Assembly: GCF_000011645.1 (NCBI RefSeq)
Contig: NC_006270.3
Location: 1,051,501-1,115,500 of the forward strand
Length of the DNA stretch: 64,000 nt
Origin: Bacillus licheniformis DSM 13 = ATCC 14580
Lineage (GTDB): Bacteria > Bacillota > Bacilli > Bacillales > Bacillaceae
Direction: 5' to 3'
The stretch's first letter is position 1. Every line of letters begins with the position of its first letter. The notes below the pieces were generated by a model. The model was not told where the DNA came from and ran no database searches. It saw nothing but the letters and a program-made list of their open reading frames with translations. The position numbers and the translations under genes were made by a program. Positions 25,324 to 33,933 of this stretch are shown piece by piece.

Positions 25324-25539
25324 TTACACCGTAAAGGAAATCTCAATGAATGATGAGATCAATAAAATTAAGATCAGCACATTAATCATTCTAAATACCT
25401 TATCCTGCCGCTCTTCAGGAATCTCTCTGACAAGGCATAAAGAGTTTGTAAGCTTGTTTATGTTGAAGACAGTAAAAACCGCAAACAAGATGAAATAAAA
25501 AAGGATGATAGGAGATCCCCCTCTCTGTTTCTGCTCCAT
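25324..25539 (-). CDS. small two-segment membrane protein, unknown
   Basis: 71 residues with membrane segments at about 10-28 and 50-69 separated by a charged loop (REIPEERQDK). The ribosome site is weak (GGTAATG). Not recognised. Its 3' end abuts the terminator at 25277-25322, which would serve both strands. Confidence 0.5.
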   Translation of the reverse strand: MEQKQRGGSPIILFYFILFAVFTVFNINKLTNSLCLVREIPEERQDKVFRMINVLILILLISSFIEISFTV

Positions 25540-25583
25540 ACTACATTACCAAATATTTATTAAAAAAGATAGAAAATAGACTG

Positions 25584-25617
25584 AAAAAAAGGAATTTCCA
25601 ACTGCCTAGCAGCTGGA
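25584..25617 (-). terminator. terminator of yhaJ
   Basis: CCAGCTGC pairs with GCAGTTGG directly after the stop on the minus strand, then AAATTCC and T7. Confidence 0.75.
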
Positions 25618-26133
25618 TTATTTTTGTATTAAAATATCAAAATCGTCGGCTTCCTGATCGACAAAGCAGTTTTTAGGCGCTTTGATCAGTTTCCAGGCAA
25701 ACAGAAAATCAGGCAGACAATAGCCGAAATGAATGCTTGAGATGATGCAGAAATAGTGAGCAAAGCTCGGCATCGCCGCCCCCGCGTAAAACAAAACAGG
25801 CGTGATGACCAAAAAAGGGCAGAGAAGAGAGACAAGCATCATGTTTTTCGGAATTTCTCTCCATGTTCTCATTTTCAACCAATAAATCTTTTTTTCTAAC
25901 TTTTTCTTGCTGATCATCGGCAAGATATGAAGAATTTTATGGGCGATTATAGCTGCAACCAAAAGTCCTGCAAACAAAAGGGCATGATCGCCTCTCTGAA
26001 CAGTTTGCGGATGAATAAGCTGCATCGCTAAATATTCGGGAATAAAAAATAAAATCATTAAACTGACGGCAGTGAGCACGATGCGCATGCCTCCATAATC
26101 TTTAACGAGATTGATGGTTTTCCAGCAACTCAT
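25618..26133 (-). CDS. yhaJ: DUF3267-like membrane protein, probable YhaJ
   Basis: 171 residues with four hydrophobic segments (about 17-35, 48-67, 98-117, 122-140). The pattern HKILHILP near residue 60 and HFGYCLPDFLFAWKL near 135 resembles DUF3267 membrane proteins, thought to be zincin-like, but the usual HExxH is not intact (HKILH), so protease activity is doubtful. Start at 26133, with GGAAGG 9 nt upstream. Name from gene order and length. Confidence 0.6.
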   Translation of the reverse strand: MSCWKTINLVKDYGGMRIVLTAVSLMILFFIPEYLAMQLIHPQTVQRGDHALLFAGLLVAAIIAHKILHILPMISKKKLEKKIYWLKMRTWREIPKNMMLVSLLCPFLVITPVLFYAGAAMPSFAHYFCIISSIHFGYCLPDFLFAWKLIKAPKNCFVDQEADDFDILIQK

Positions 26134-26346
26134 AAATGACATCCTTCCGTTTCAACAAACTGTTATATGAAATCCTCAGAATAATTTACTCCTCTGGATG
26201 AGAAAAATCAATCCCTTTTTCGAAAAAAATTTCGTCATTTTCCAAAGAATTTAGAAGGGTGTAAAAGGATCAGAAATCTCCAGTGTTGAACTTTCATCAG
26301 AAGGGAATATCGGCTAAAATAAGAGAAAGGGAGAGAAGAGACAAAT

Positions 26347-26694
26347 ATGAACTCAATGGAGCAACGCCTCGAGCGGCTGGAATATTACATCAAACTGTTA
26401 TTGAACAATGCGGATATGGAAGAGTATCCGTACTATAAAATATTGATCGAAAAGGGCTTATCAGAGGAAGAAGCAAAGGAAACGGAAAAGCTGTGCGAAG
26501 AGCTCTCAAAGGAGCTTGAAGCACAAAAAGCGCAAGGATTTGTGATGTTCGATCATCTCCTCACGCTTTTTGCCGGACAGTTAAATGAAAAACTTGAAGT
26601 GCACGAAACGATTTTCGCCCTTCACAGACAAGGTCTTTACAAACCGCTGATGAGCGAATTCATCAGCATTATCAGGCAGTACGATCTGGCTTAG
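26347..26694 (+). CDS. yhaI: YhaI, DUF1878 protein
   Basis: 115-residue helical cytoplasmic protein, function unknown. Conserved segments MEQRLERLEYYIKLL and FDHLLTLFAGQLNEKLEVHETIFAL. Its stop overlaps the stop region of convergent scoC by 4 nt, as in B. subtilis. Ribosome site GGGAGAG is about 13 nt upstream of the ATG. Confidence 0.85.
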   Translation: MNSMEQRLERLEYYIKLLLNNADMEEYPYYKILIEKGLSEEEAKETEKLCEELSKELEAQKAQGFVMFDHLLTLFAGQLNEKLEVHETIFALHRQGLYKPLMSEFISIIRQYDLA

Positions 26695-27311
26695 TTTTTA
26701 AGAGGCTCAAGCGGTTTGTCCACCTCTATCGATTCCCCGGCTTCTTTTGCTTCTTGTTTTTTCTTCATTTTGCCCTCTTCGCTCGTAAATTCATTTTCGA
26801 TGTTTGAAAACGATTTTTCGAAAATTTCCATGAAATCATCGCCGTAAATATGGCGGATGATCGACATCATCTCGACGATTTCTGGAAACTTCCCGTACAG
26901 CTGATGAAGGGGCTGAGCGCCTTTTAAGACGGCGTTCCGGGTCGGATCGTAAGACTCGAGGATTTTAAGGAAAACTTCTTCACCTTTCGGAGTCAGCTGA
27001 ATGTAAGTGTTGCGTTTGTCATTCAATTTTTTGGAAAACTCCAGGTAACCTCTTTCCTCAAGCTTTTTTGAAAAATTAAACGCTGTGGATACGTGCATGA
27101 CGCCGAACTTGGCGATTTCTGAAATGGATGCTCCGTTCAGCTGGTAGGCGATCCACAAAATATGGTGCTCGTTAATGTTCAGATCATAAGGTTTAATCCA
27201 CTGCTGCCAATCCTTTTCTATCGACTTCCAAAGCGCCTTGCTAAGCTGTGCCATTCTTTGACTGAATAAAAGGGCTTCTTTCACCGTATAGGGCTCTTCC
27301 GCTCGATTCAT
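26691..27311 (-). CDS. scoC: ScoC (Hpr), MarR-type transition-state repressor
   Basis: 206-residue MarR-family repressor of extracellular proteases (aprE, nprE), oligopeptide uptake and sporulation genes. The winged helix spans about 40-115 (HHILWIAYQLNGASISEIAKF, HVSTAFNFSKKLEERGYLEF, wing KLNDKRNTYIQLTPKG). Charged C-terminal tail. GGTGAAG precedes the ATG. One of its targets, aprE, lies about 30 kb downstream in this same window. Confidence 0.95.
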   Translation of the reverse strand: MNRAEEPYTVKEALLFSQRMAQLSKALWKSIEKDWQQWIKPYDLNINEHHILWIAYQLNGASISEIAKFGVMHVSTAFNFSKKLEERGYLEFSKKLNDKRNTYIQLTPKGEEVFLKILESYDPTRNAVLKGAQPLHQLYGKFPEIVEMMSIIRHIYGDDFMEIFEKSFSNIENEFTSEEGKMKKKQEAKEAGESIEVDKPLEPLKN

Positions 27312-27436
27312 TCACTTCACCTGCTTCTCTTTATCTTATAATTTCTATTATGCCAATAAAATAAAGATTAATAAAGATGTAAATTTACGAATTTTTTAAA
27401 AAATCCAGTTTTACGGTGTGAAATCAGGATTTTACC

Positions 27437-27478
27437 TAAAAAAGGAGCGTGAAAATTTTCCATTCACACCCCTTTTTT
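27437..27478 (-). terminator. hairpin after yhaH
   Basis: Imperfect stem between AAAAAAGG-rich left arm and CCCCTTTTTT right arm with an inner GTGAA/TTCAC pairing. Confidence 0.6.
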
Positions 27479-27504
27479 AAGGTTTATTTTTTTCGCTGAG
27501 TATA

Positions 27505-27861
27505 TTAGTTTTGTAAGGTTTTCTCCAGCTGTTTTATCTTTTCTTCGATCTCAGCGATTTCCTTTTTTAAGTCCTGCTGATGAGGTTTGATTTCCTCGCG
27601 CCATTCCTGGATGGACGTTTGCAGTTCGCTGCCGACGTCTTTAATGATTTCCGCGCCTTCTATGGCGGTTTTGACGAATTGCTCTTTTAATGCGATTCCG
27701 TCGTTTTTCAGCCTTTTGACGGTGTCTTCCCATTTACCGCAGTTGGCTTTAAGCTGTCCTCTCAAGTTTTTTCCTGAAGTCGGCGCGGTCAGCAATGCTG
27801 CAACACCGCCGATAACACCGCCTACAATCAGTCCAGCTGCTAAAGATCGGCCTTTTGACAT
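27505..27861 (-). CDS. yhaH: YtxH-like protein YhaH
   Basis: 118 residues: N-terminal membrane/Gly-rich segment (SLAAGLIVGGVIGGVAALLTAP, about 4-26) of YtxH type, then amphipathic helices ending in a coiled coil (DLKKEIAEIEEKIKQLEKTL). Unknown role; the family is stress-associated. ATG at 27861, with GGTGAT 4 nt upstream. Confidence 0.82.
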   Translation of the reverse strand: MSKGRSLAAGLIVGGVIGGVAALLTAPTSGKNLRGQLKANCGKWEDTVKRLKNDGIALKEQFVKTAIEGAEIIKDVGSELQTSIQEWREEIKPHQQDLKKEIAEIEEKIKQLEKTLQN

Positions 27862-28022
27862 GTAAATCACCCCGGTTATATTTTTAAAGATCAGGCTTGG
27901 CAGGCGCCGGCCTTCTCATGATTAGATATTGGCGTCCGAGCCGGGCAAACCGTTCCTCTTCTTAGAAACTTCTGCATAGCTTGCTTTATTTTAGCATACT
28001 TTTTTAAAAAGGAGGGAGAGGG

Positions 28023-28214
28023 TTGTCTGTCATAATCATTGTTTTGACAATTATAAGCGCTGTGTTTACCGCCGGCTCCTTTTATTATTTAAGGCTTCTC
28101 GGATATTCTGCATCTTATCCGCCGAAACGCATTCTTAAACAAAAAGCGCTTTTTTGCACGGGAAGCGCAGGGTTGGCGCTCCTGCTCCTTTTTTTTATTC
28201 AGCTTCTTATATAA
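28023..28214 (+). CDS. small membrane protein between yhaH and trpP
   Basis: 63 residues, two membrane segments (about 1-22 and 44-63) joined by a basic loop. TTG start behind AGGAGGGAG. Unknown; B. subtilis also has a small gene here. Confidence 0.6.
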   Translation: MSVIIIVLTIISAVFTAGSFYYLRLLGYSASYPPKRILKQKALFCTGSAGLALLLLFFIQLLI

Positions 28215-28252
28215 AATATCGGGCGGATTCCCCTTTTTTTGACCATCAAAAC

Positions 28253-28300
28253 GAAAAAAACCTCTTCCAAAAAAGATATTCCTTTTCTAGAAGAGGTTCT
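28253..28300. terminator. terminator between convergent trpP and the small membrane gene
   Basis: AACCTCTTC pairs with GAAGAGGTT (28290-28298), with a further inner AAAAG/CTTTT pairing; T7 on the minus strand. Confidence 0.85.
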
Positions 28301-28304
28301 TGTT

Positions 28305-28832
28305 TTATTTGACTTGTTCAATCAGCCTTGAACGCTTCATGATCGACTGCACGATCGGAAAGATGACCGCCATGGCGATCGTGTTGATCACGGCAGCTGG
28401 TAAAACGACAACAGAGAACAGGGTGATGAATCCCTGATTTCCAGGCAGGCCGACAATGAACAGTGCAGCCGTGAGGAAAATCGTTCCGGAAAGAACGGTT
28501 CCTGCAGCAGTTAATCCGGCGGCAGCAAGCGTTTTGCTGTTCAGCTTTTTCACAAGCAGAAATACGCCGAAGAACATCAAGGCTGTTAGCGGTTTGTCGA
28601 TGATGTTGGGCAGCTGTCCCCCGGGAAAAGCCGTCGTCAACGCGGAAATGACGCCTGTCACGGCTCCGATGACGAGAACATTTTGCAGTCTAGGGAACAA
28701 AAGGATTCCCATAAACATCATGATCAGCATCATATCCGGCTTCATTCCGTAGAAAAAAGGCGGAATCACAGCGTGCAGCGCCGCTCCAATGGCGACAAAC
28801 AGGGCCATAGCCACTAATTCTTTTGTTTTCAT
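28305..28832 (-). CDS. trpP: tryptophan transporter TrpP
   Basis: 175-residue membrane protein of the TrpP (YhaG) family, 5-6 hydrophobic helices. The opening MKTKELVAMALFVAIGAALH and the segment GMKPDMMLIMMFMGILLFPRL are typical. Imports tryptophan. The leader carries NAG triplets suited to translational repression by TRAP. Confidence 0.9.
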   Translation of the reverse strand: MKTKELVAMALFVAIGAALHAVIPPFFYGMKPDMMLIMMFMGILLFPRLQNVLVIGAVTGVISALTTAFPGGQLPNIIDKPLTALMFFGVFLLVKKLNSKTLAAAGLTAAGTVLSGTIFLTAALFIVGLPGNQGFITLFSVVVLPAAVINTIAMAVIFPIVQSIMKRSRLIEQVK

Positions 28833-28860
28833 GTCTATTCTCTCCTCATCTAGGCTCTTT
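28833..28860 (-). promoter_or_regulatory. possible TRAP-binding leader of trpP
   Basis: Reading on the minus strand into the start codon there are five GAG/TAG triplets (GAG, TAG, GAG, GAG, TAG) within 28 nt that include the ribosome site. In B. subtilis, TRAP represses trpP translation by binding such repeats. Confidence 0.5.
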
Positions 28861-28974
28861 TTACGCTTTCCAATAATATGCTCGTCATTTATTGCGAAAG
28901 CTTTCTAGTAGTATATCAAACTTTCGAAGGAATGGGGAAGCCTTTTTCGCCATCTTCCATCATCAGGATAAACA

Positions 28975-30048
28975 TCAGTTTTCTTCGCGGAATTTCTTCA
29001 TAAAGGCAGCCAGCTTTTCGCAGTCTTCAACTGATACGGCATTGTAAATCGAAGCGCGGCAGCCACCGACCGAACGGTGTCCGCCAAGCCCTGACATTTT
29101 TTCTTCCTTTGCCTTTGCGATGAATGATGCTGTCAGCTCATCATTTTTGAGCGTAAAGGTGACGTTCATGTTTGAGCGGCTGTCTTCTCTCGCATGGCCG
29201 CGGTAGAATCCGCCGCTTTCGTCGATCGCATTGTATAAAATTCCGGCCTTTTCGCGGTTGCGTTTCTCAATGGCATCGAGGCCTCCTTTTTCCTTGAGCC
29301 ACTCCAGCACGAGAGACAGCATATAAATCGCAAATGTCGGAGGGGTATTGTAGAGCGAATCCGCTTTGGCATGTGTTGAGTACTTCAGAATTTTGGCAAC
29401 TTGCTCATTTTCCTTGCCGAGCCAGTCTTTTTTCATGATGACAACGGTCACCCCTGACGGTCCGAGGTTTTTCTGAGCGCCGGCATAGATGATGTCAAAT
29501 TGGGAAACATCGATTTTTCTGCTTAAAATATCGCTGGACATGTCCGCGACAACCGGAATCGGAGCGTCGGGGAACTTTTGCCACTGCGTTCCAAAGATCG
29601 TATTGTTGGAAGTCAGGTGAAGGTAGGCCCCGTCTGCCGGAATCTCCGGTACTTCAGGAATATAGCTGTACGTATCTTCTTTGCTGGACGCGATGATCGA
29701 TGTGTTTCCGAAGAGCTTTGCTTCGGCCAGCGCTTTTTCAGACCAAGCGCCTGTCATAATGAAGTGGGCCGTTTTGTCTTTGGAGAGAAAGTTCATCGGA
29801 ATCATTGAAAACTGAAGGCTTGCTCCGCCTTGCAGAAACATGACTTCATAATCATCAGGTATGTCCATCAGTTCTTTTAACAGAGCTTTCGCTTTTTGAT
29901 GAACGGCGTCATACTCTTTGCTGCGATGGGACAGCTCCATCACGGACATCCCCGCACCATTGAAATCAAGAAATTCGTCTTTTGCCTTCTGAAGCACTTC
30001 TAAAGGCAGTGCTGCTGGTCCTGCGTTAAAGTTCGTTGTACGTATCAT
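28975..30048 (-). CDS. serC: phosphoserine aminotransferase SerC
   Basis: 357-residue class-V PLP aminotransferase converting 3-phosphohydroxypyruvate to phosphoserine in serine synthesis. Opening NFNAGPAALP, Schiff-base lysine in YAGAQKNLGPSG (near 190-200), C-terminal GGHRSVGGCRASIYNA. Start at 30048, with GGGAG 8 nt upstream; a 16-codon upstream extension is rejected. Confidence 0.95.
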   Translation of the reverse strand: MIRTTNFNAGPAALPLEVLQKAKDEFLDFNGAGMSVMELSHRSKEYDAVHQKAKALLKELMDIPDDYEVMFLQGGASLQFSMIPMNFLSKDKTAHFIMTGAWSEKALAEAKLFGNTSIIASSKEDTYSYIPEVPEIPADGAYLHLTSNNTIFGTQWQKFPDAPIPVVADMSSDILSRKIDVSQFDIIYAGAQKNLGPSGVTVVIMKKDWLGKENEQVAKILKYSTHAKADSLYNTPPTFAIYMLSLVLEWLKEKGGLDAIEKRNREKAGILYNAIDESGGFYRGHAREDSRSNMNVTFTLKNDELTASFIAKAKEEKMSGLGGHRSVGGCRASIYNAVSVEDCEKLAAFMKKFREEN

Positions 30049-30200
30049 CACAATCGCTCCCTGTTCGTGTATAAAAATATAAAACAATCCTATCATAAAA
30101 GGTTCCGGTTATACATAAAAAATTTGAATTGTGTGAAATATAGAGCAATGGCTATTTAGCCGTGCCGGGCGATCTGATAAATGTGGAGTTTTTTTGAACG

Positions 30201-30230
30201 AAAAAAGGGCGCCGGCAGCTGCCGACGCCC
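30201..30230 (-). terminator. hit terminator
   Basis: GGGCG-CCGGCAGCTGCCG-CGCCC hairpin; T6 on the minus strand. Confidence 0.8.
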
Positions 30231-30246
30231 TTGGACAACGTCTCGA

Positions 30247-30666
30247 TTACAGGTGTTTGTTGATGGAAGCTGCAATGTTCTGCAAGTCTTCCGGTGAATA
30301 GTCATCCGCATGGGTTTTCCAGACGGCTCCGAATCCGTCTCCTTTGCCGTAGCGGGGAATAATGTGCATGTGATAATGGAAGACGGACTGTCCCGCTTTT
30401 TCGCCATTGTTATTCAGAAGGTTCAAGCCGATCGGCTCGTATTCGTCTTTGATGGCTTGCGCGATTTTCGGAACCGCTTCAAAAAACTCTCGTGAAACTT
30501 CAGGTGTCATTTCGTAAATATTGGTTTTATGAACTTTTGGAATCACAAGCGTGTGTCCTTTTGTGACTTGGCTGATGTCGAGAAAAGCCAGCACATGTTC
30601 ATTTTCAAATACCTTTGCACAAGGGATTTCCCCGTTTATGATTTTGCAGAAAATACAGTCGCTCAT
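30247..30666 (-). CDS. hit: HIT-family nucleotide-binding protein
   Basis: 139-residue histidine-triad protein, probable nucleoside phosphoramidase or dinucleotide hydrolase. Zinc-type start CIFCKIINGEIP; the triad HYHMHIIPR is near 98-106. Divergent from ecsA, as in B. subtilis. Confidence 0.93.
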   Translation of the reverse strand: MSDCIFCKIINGEIPCAKVFENEHVLAFLDISQVTKGHTLVIPKVHKTNIYEMTPEVSREFFEAVPKIAQAIKDEYEPIGLNLLNNNGEKAGQSVFHYHMHIIPRYGKGDGFGAVWKTHADDYSPEDLQNIAASINKHL

Positions 30667-31193
30667 ACTTTTCCTCCTTTTTCCATTAGGGAAAGGTTAT
30701 GTATAAGCAACATATTACCACAATTTGCGCAGAAACACGAAAAACAGGATGAACGGCTCCAACGTTCACCCTGCCTGAAGAAGGTTACGCTTTAATGAAG
30801 AAACGTTAACTGCCTTTTGCAAGCACCCCATTTTTCGTCAAAATGAAGACTTGTAACGCCTATACATTTCCTGCGACAAACACCTCATTTGATCGTCACA
30901 CCTTTTTTATATGACGAAGACGTCAAATAAAGCAGGTGCTTTCTCAATTCAGTGGATGAAAGAAATTTCTAAGCTTGACATGTTTCATACTCAGGACTCT
31001 TGCCGGATTTTGTCTTTGACAAACACCTCATTCGCCAGAGTTGATAAGCTTTCCCTTCTTCAAGAATTAGAATGTCCTAAGGCGCTTTCGATTATTCGTT
31101 TTATTTTTACGGCCGAAAAGCGGGAGGGAAAACGTTTCAAATACATTCTTGTTTTTGGTACTATTAAGAAAAATGCAGGAAAGGAACGAACGT
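30667..31193. other. long intergenic region between hit and ecsA
   Basis: About 525 nt without a supportable gene. It holds a 15-nt direct repeat (30875-30889 and 31018-31032) and a plausible ecs promoter (TTTCAA, 18-nt spacer, TACTAT near 31134-31163). A 100-codon open frame at 30911-31213 lacks a ribosome site and runs over the promoter and into ecsA. Confidence 0.5.
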
Positions 31194-31934
31194 ATGTCAC
31201 TACTGACTGTTAAAGAGTTAACTGGAGGGTATACAAGAAACCCGGTGCTGCGCGATGTTTCATTTGCGATTGAACGGGAGCAGATCGTCGGGCTGATCGG
31301 TTTGAACGGAGCGGGGAAAAGCACGACGATCCGGCATATCATCGGCTTAATGGAACCGCACAAAGGATCTGTTGAATTGAACGGCAAAACGTTCATGGAC
31401 GATCCGGAAAGCTACCGTTCCCAATTTACGTTTATTCCGGAAACGCCGATTTTATATGAAGAGCTGACATTGAAGGAGCATTTGGAGCTGACTGCGATGG
31501 CGTACGGGCTTTCGAAGGAAACGTTCGAGAAAAGGCTGCCGCCGCTTTTGAAGGAATTCAGAATGGAGAAGCGTCTGAAATGGTTCCCGGCCCATTTTTC
31601 AAAAGGAATGAAGCAGAAGGTTATGATCATGTGCGCTTTCCTTGTCGAACCTGACCTGTACATTATAGACGAACCGTTTCTCGGTCTTGATCCGCTGGCG
31701 ATCAATGCCCTTCTCGAGCGGATGAATGAAGCGAAGAAAAACGGCTCGGCCGTTTTGATGTCGACGCATATTTTGGCAACGGCAGAGCGATATTGCGACT
31801 CCTTCATCATTCTCCATAACGGCGAAGTGCGGGCGAAAGGAACGCTTGAAGAGCTCAGAGAACAGTTTTCGATGGAAGAAGCGAGCCTCGATGACCTGTA
31901 TCTTGAACTGACGAAGGAAGAGAGCTATGAATAG
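31194..31934 (+). CDS. ecsA: ABC transporter ATPase EcsA
   Basis: 246-residue ATPase; with EcsB it forms an ABC transporter whose loss impairs exoprotein production, competence and sporulation in B. subtilis, partly through the intramembrane protease RasP and peptide clearance. Walker A GLNGAGKST at 36-44; signature FSKGMKQK near 137-144; Walker B LYIIDEPFLGLD near 156-167. ATG at 31194 behind AAAGGAAC. Confidence 0.95.
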   Translation: MSLLTVKELTGGYTRNPVLRDVSFAIEREQIVGLIGLNGAGKSTTIRHIIGLMEPHKGSVELNGKTFMDDPESYRSQFTFIPETPILYEELTLKEHLELTAMAYGLSKETFEKRLPPLLKEFRMEKRLKWFPAHFSKGMKQKVMIMCAFLVEPDLYIIDEPFLGLDPLAINALLERMNEAKKNGSAVLMSTHILATAERYCDSFIILHNGEVRAKGTLEELREQFSMEEASLDDLYLELTKEESYE

Positions 31935-33150
31935 CATTCTGGGGATTTGGAAGACAAGAATTGAGGAGTATGTCAAAGAAACAAGATCATATTTGAAATA
32001 CATGCTGAATGACCACCTTGTCATCGTCATGATTTTTTTCCTCGCTGGAGCTGCGAGCTGGTACAGCAAATGGCTGAAAGAGATGCCCGAAGGTTTTCCA
32101 GCCTATTGGGTGATGGCCGTCATCTTTTCGCTCATTTTGACAGGCTCGTACGTCCGCACGCTGATTAAAGAAGCTGACCTTGTCTTTTTGCTGCCGCTTG
32201 AAGCAAAGATGGGGCCGTATTTTCAGCAGGCTTTCCGGTTTAGTTTTTTGACGCAGCTGTTTCCTCTGGCCGCCGCGGCCCTCGCTTTGGCGCCGCTGTA
32301 TTTTGAAGCAAGCGGCAAGGGGTTTTCCGCGTACCTCGTCTTGCTGATTCAACTGCTCGTCTTAAAAGGATGGAACACGGCTATGCAATGGCGGATGACG
32401 TTTTTCGGCGAAAAAAACATGAGGGTTACCGACCGGTTTGTCAGACTGCTTCTCAACACGATCGGGATCTATTTCGCTTTAGAGTCTTCATACGCATTTG
32501 CCGCAGCTGTCTACCTGATCATGGCCGCACTGTATGTGTATTTTAAGGTGATCGATAAGAAAAAATCGTTTAAATGGGAACTGCATATTGAAGACGAAAT
32601 CAGAAGAAAGCAGCGGTTCTACAGAATTGCGAACTTATTCACGGACGTTCCCCACCTTAGAAAACAGGCGAAAAGAAGAGCATATCTCGATTGGATGCTC
32701 CGGTTTATTCCGTATGAACAGAGCCGGACATTTACATATATGTACGGAAGGGCATTTATCAGATCAAACGACTATTTCGGCATCGTCGTCAGGCTGACCG
32801 TGATTTTTGGCATCATCATCGCTTATTTTTCGGCATATGAGTGGGTATCGGCCGCGCTCATCGTCTTCACCGTATTCATTACAGGAATTCAGCTGACGCC
32901 GCTGTTTGATCATTTTTCACACCTGCCACTGCAGGAGCTTTATCCCGTCAAAGCAGAAGAAAAACGGAAGAGCTTTTTCGGCCTGCTTCACATCGTTCTG
33001 AGCGTCCAGGCGCTTGTTTTGTCTGCCGCTGCCGGAGCCATGATGCAGTGGACCGGGATGCTCGCCGGACTGGCCGGATCCGCGCTGCTTATATTTGTGA
33101 TTTTGAAGCCTTATTTCAGCAGCAGATTGAAGAAAAGTGCCAAGAGATAG
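31927..33150 (+). CDS. ecsB: ABC transporter membrane protein EcsB
   Basis: 407-residue permease with about eight hydrophobic segments in two clusters (45-65, 75-95, 112-135, 145-165, 180-210, 300-350 and 370-400). Starts inside ecsA (8-nt overlap), so coupled translation. Confidence 0.95.
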   Translation: MNSILGIWKTRIEEYVKETRSYLKYMLNDHLVIVMIFFLAGAASWYSKWLKEMPEGFPAYWVMAVIFSLILTGSYVRTLIKEADLVFLLPLEAKMGPYFQQAFRFSFLTQLFPLAAAALALAPLYFEASGKGFSAYLVLLIQLLVLKGWNTAMQWRMTFFGEKNMRVTDRFVRLLLNTIGIYFALESSYAFAAAVYLIMAALYVYFKVIDKKKSFKWELHIEDEIRRKQRFYRIANLFTDVPHLRKQAKRRAYLDWMLRFIPYEQSRTFTYMYGRAFIRSNDYFGIVVRLTVIFGIIIAYFSAYEWVSAALIVFTVFITGIQLTPLFDHFSHLPLQELYPVKAEEKRKSFFGLLHIVLSVQALVLSAAAGAMMQWTGMLAGLAGSALLIFVILKPYFSSRLKKSAKR

Positions 33151-33202
33151 ATGAATCCTTTTCTTTTTCCGCAAGTATGATGAAAGAAGAGGTGAGTGGC
33201 GC

Positions 33203-33913
33203 ATGAATGAAAACCAGCTATATTTGGAGGAAGCGACCCGCTGGAAAATGAAGTTTCTCAGAAAGCCGTCGATGGCTGAGCGGATGTCGAAAGGGGTACA
33301 GTCGAAAATTAACGCCCGCATTCCCGCCAAAGTTCACAAGGCGATAACAGAAAGCATTAAAAAGATGGTCGAGGCTACTTTGCTCGGCTCAAATTTAACG
33401 ACTTTTGACAAGAAAACAGGCACGCTTTCGCTAAGGGAAAAAGATGAGCTGGCTCAGAAGACAATCGCTCAATATCAAAAGGCGGCTGCTGTTGAAGGGA
33501 TCGGAACAGGCGCGGGCGGGATTTTTCTCGGACTGGCGGACTTTCCGCTCTTGCTCGGCATTAAAATGAAATGCCTGTTTGAATTGGCGTCGATTTACGG
33601 ATACGATATTAAGGAGAAAGAAGAACGGATGTTTCTTCTGTATATTTTTCAGCTCGCCTTTTCCGGAGAAGCGCACCGAAAAGAAATTTTCCGCATGATC
33701 GAACATTGGGATACCGAAAAGCGCGAAATCGATTGGCAGGCTTTTCAGCAGGAGTACCGGGACTATCTCGATCTTGTAAAGCTGCTTCAGCTTGTGCCCG
33801 GCTTCGGCGCGGTCGTAGGCGGAACGGCTAACTATAAGCTGCTTGGGCACCTTGGGGAAACAGCGAGGCACGTTTTCCATCTGAGATTGATTCATGAGAC
33901 AGCCGGATATTGA
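33203..33913 (+). CDS. ecsC: EcsC
   Basis: 236-residue EcsC-family protein, third gene of the operon. Contains a Gly/Ala-rich hydrophobic stretch (EGIGTGAGGIFLGLADFPLLLGIKMK, about 95-120) and a second at the end (PGFGAVVGGTANYKLL). Function unknown. GAGGTGAG precedes ATG. Confidence 0.92.
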   Translation: MNENQLYLEEATRWKMKFLRKPSMAERMSKGVQSKINARIPAKVHKAITESIKKMVEATLLGSNLTTFDKKTGTLSLREKDELAQKTIAQYQKAAAVEGIGTGAGGIFLGLADFPLLLGIKMKCLFELASIYGYDIKEKEERMFLLYIFQLAFSGEAHRKEIFRMIEHWDTEKREIDWQAFQQEYRDYLDLVKLLQLVPGFGAVVGGTANYKLLGHLGETARHVFHLRLIHETAGY

Positions 33914-33930
33914 TGATCCGGCTGTTTTTT
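33901..33930. terminator. ecs operon terminator
   Basis: AGCCGGAT pairs with ATCCGGCT, containing the ecsC stop, followed by GT6. Confidence 0.85.
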
Positions 33931-33933
33931 ATG

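Noticed and set aside
30911..31213. 100-codon open frame upstream of ecsA
   Set aside because: No ribosome site, runs across the probable ecs promoter and into ecsA, and has no protein-like features.
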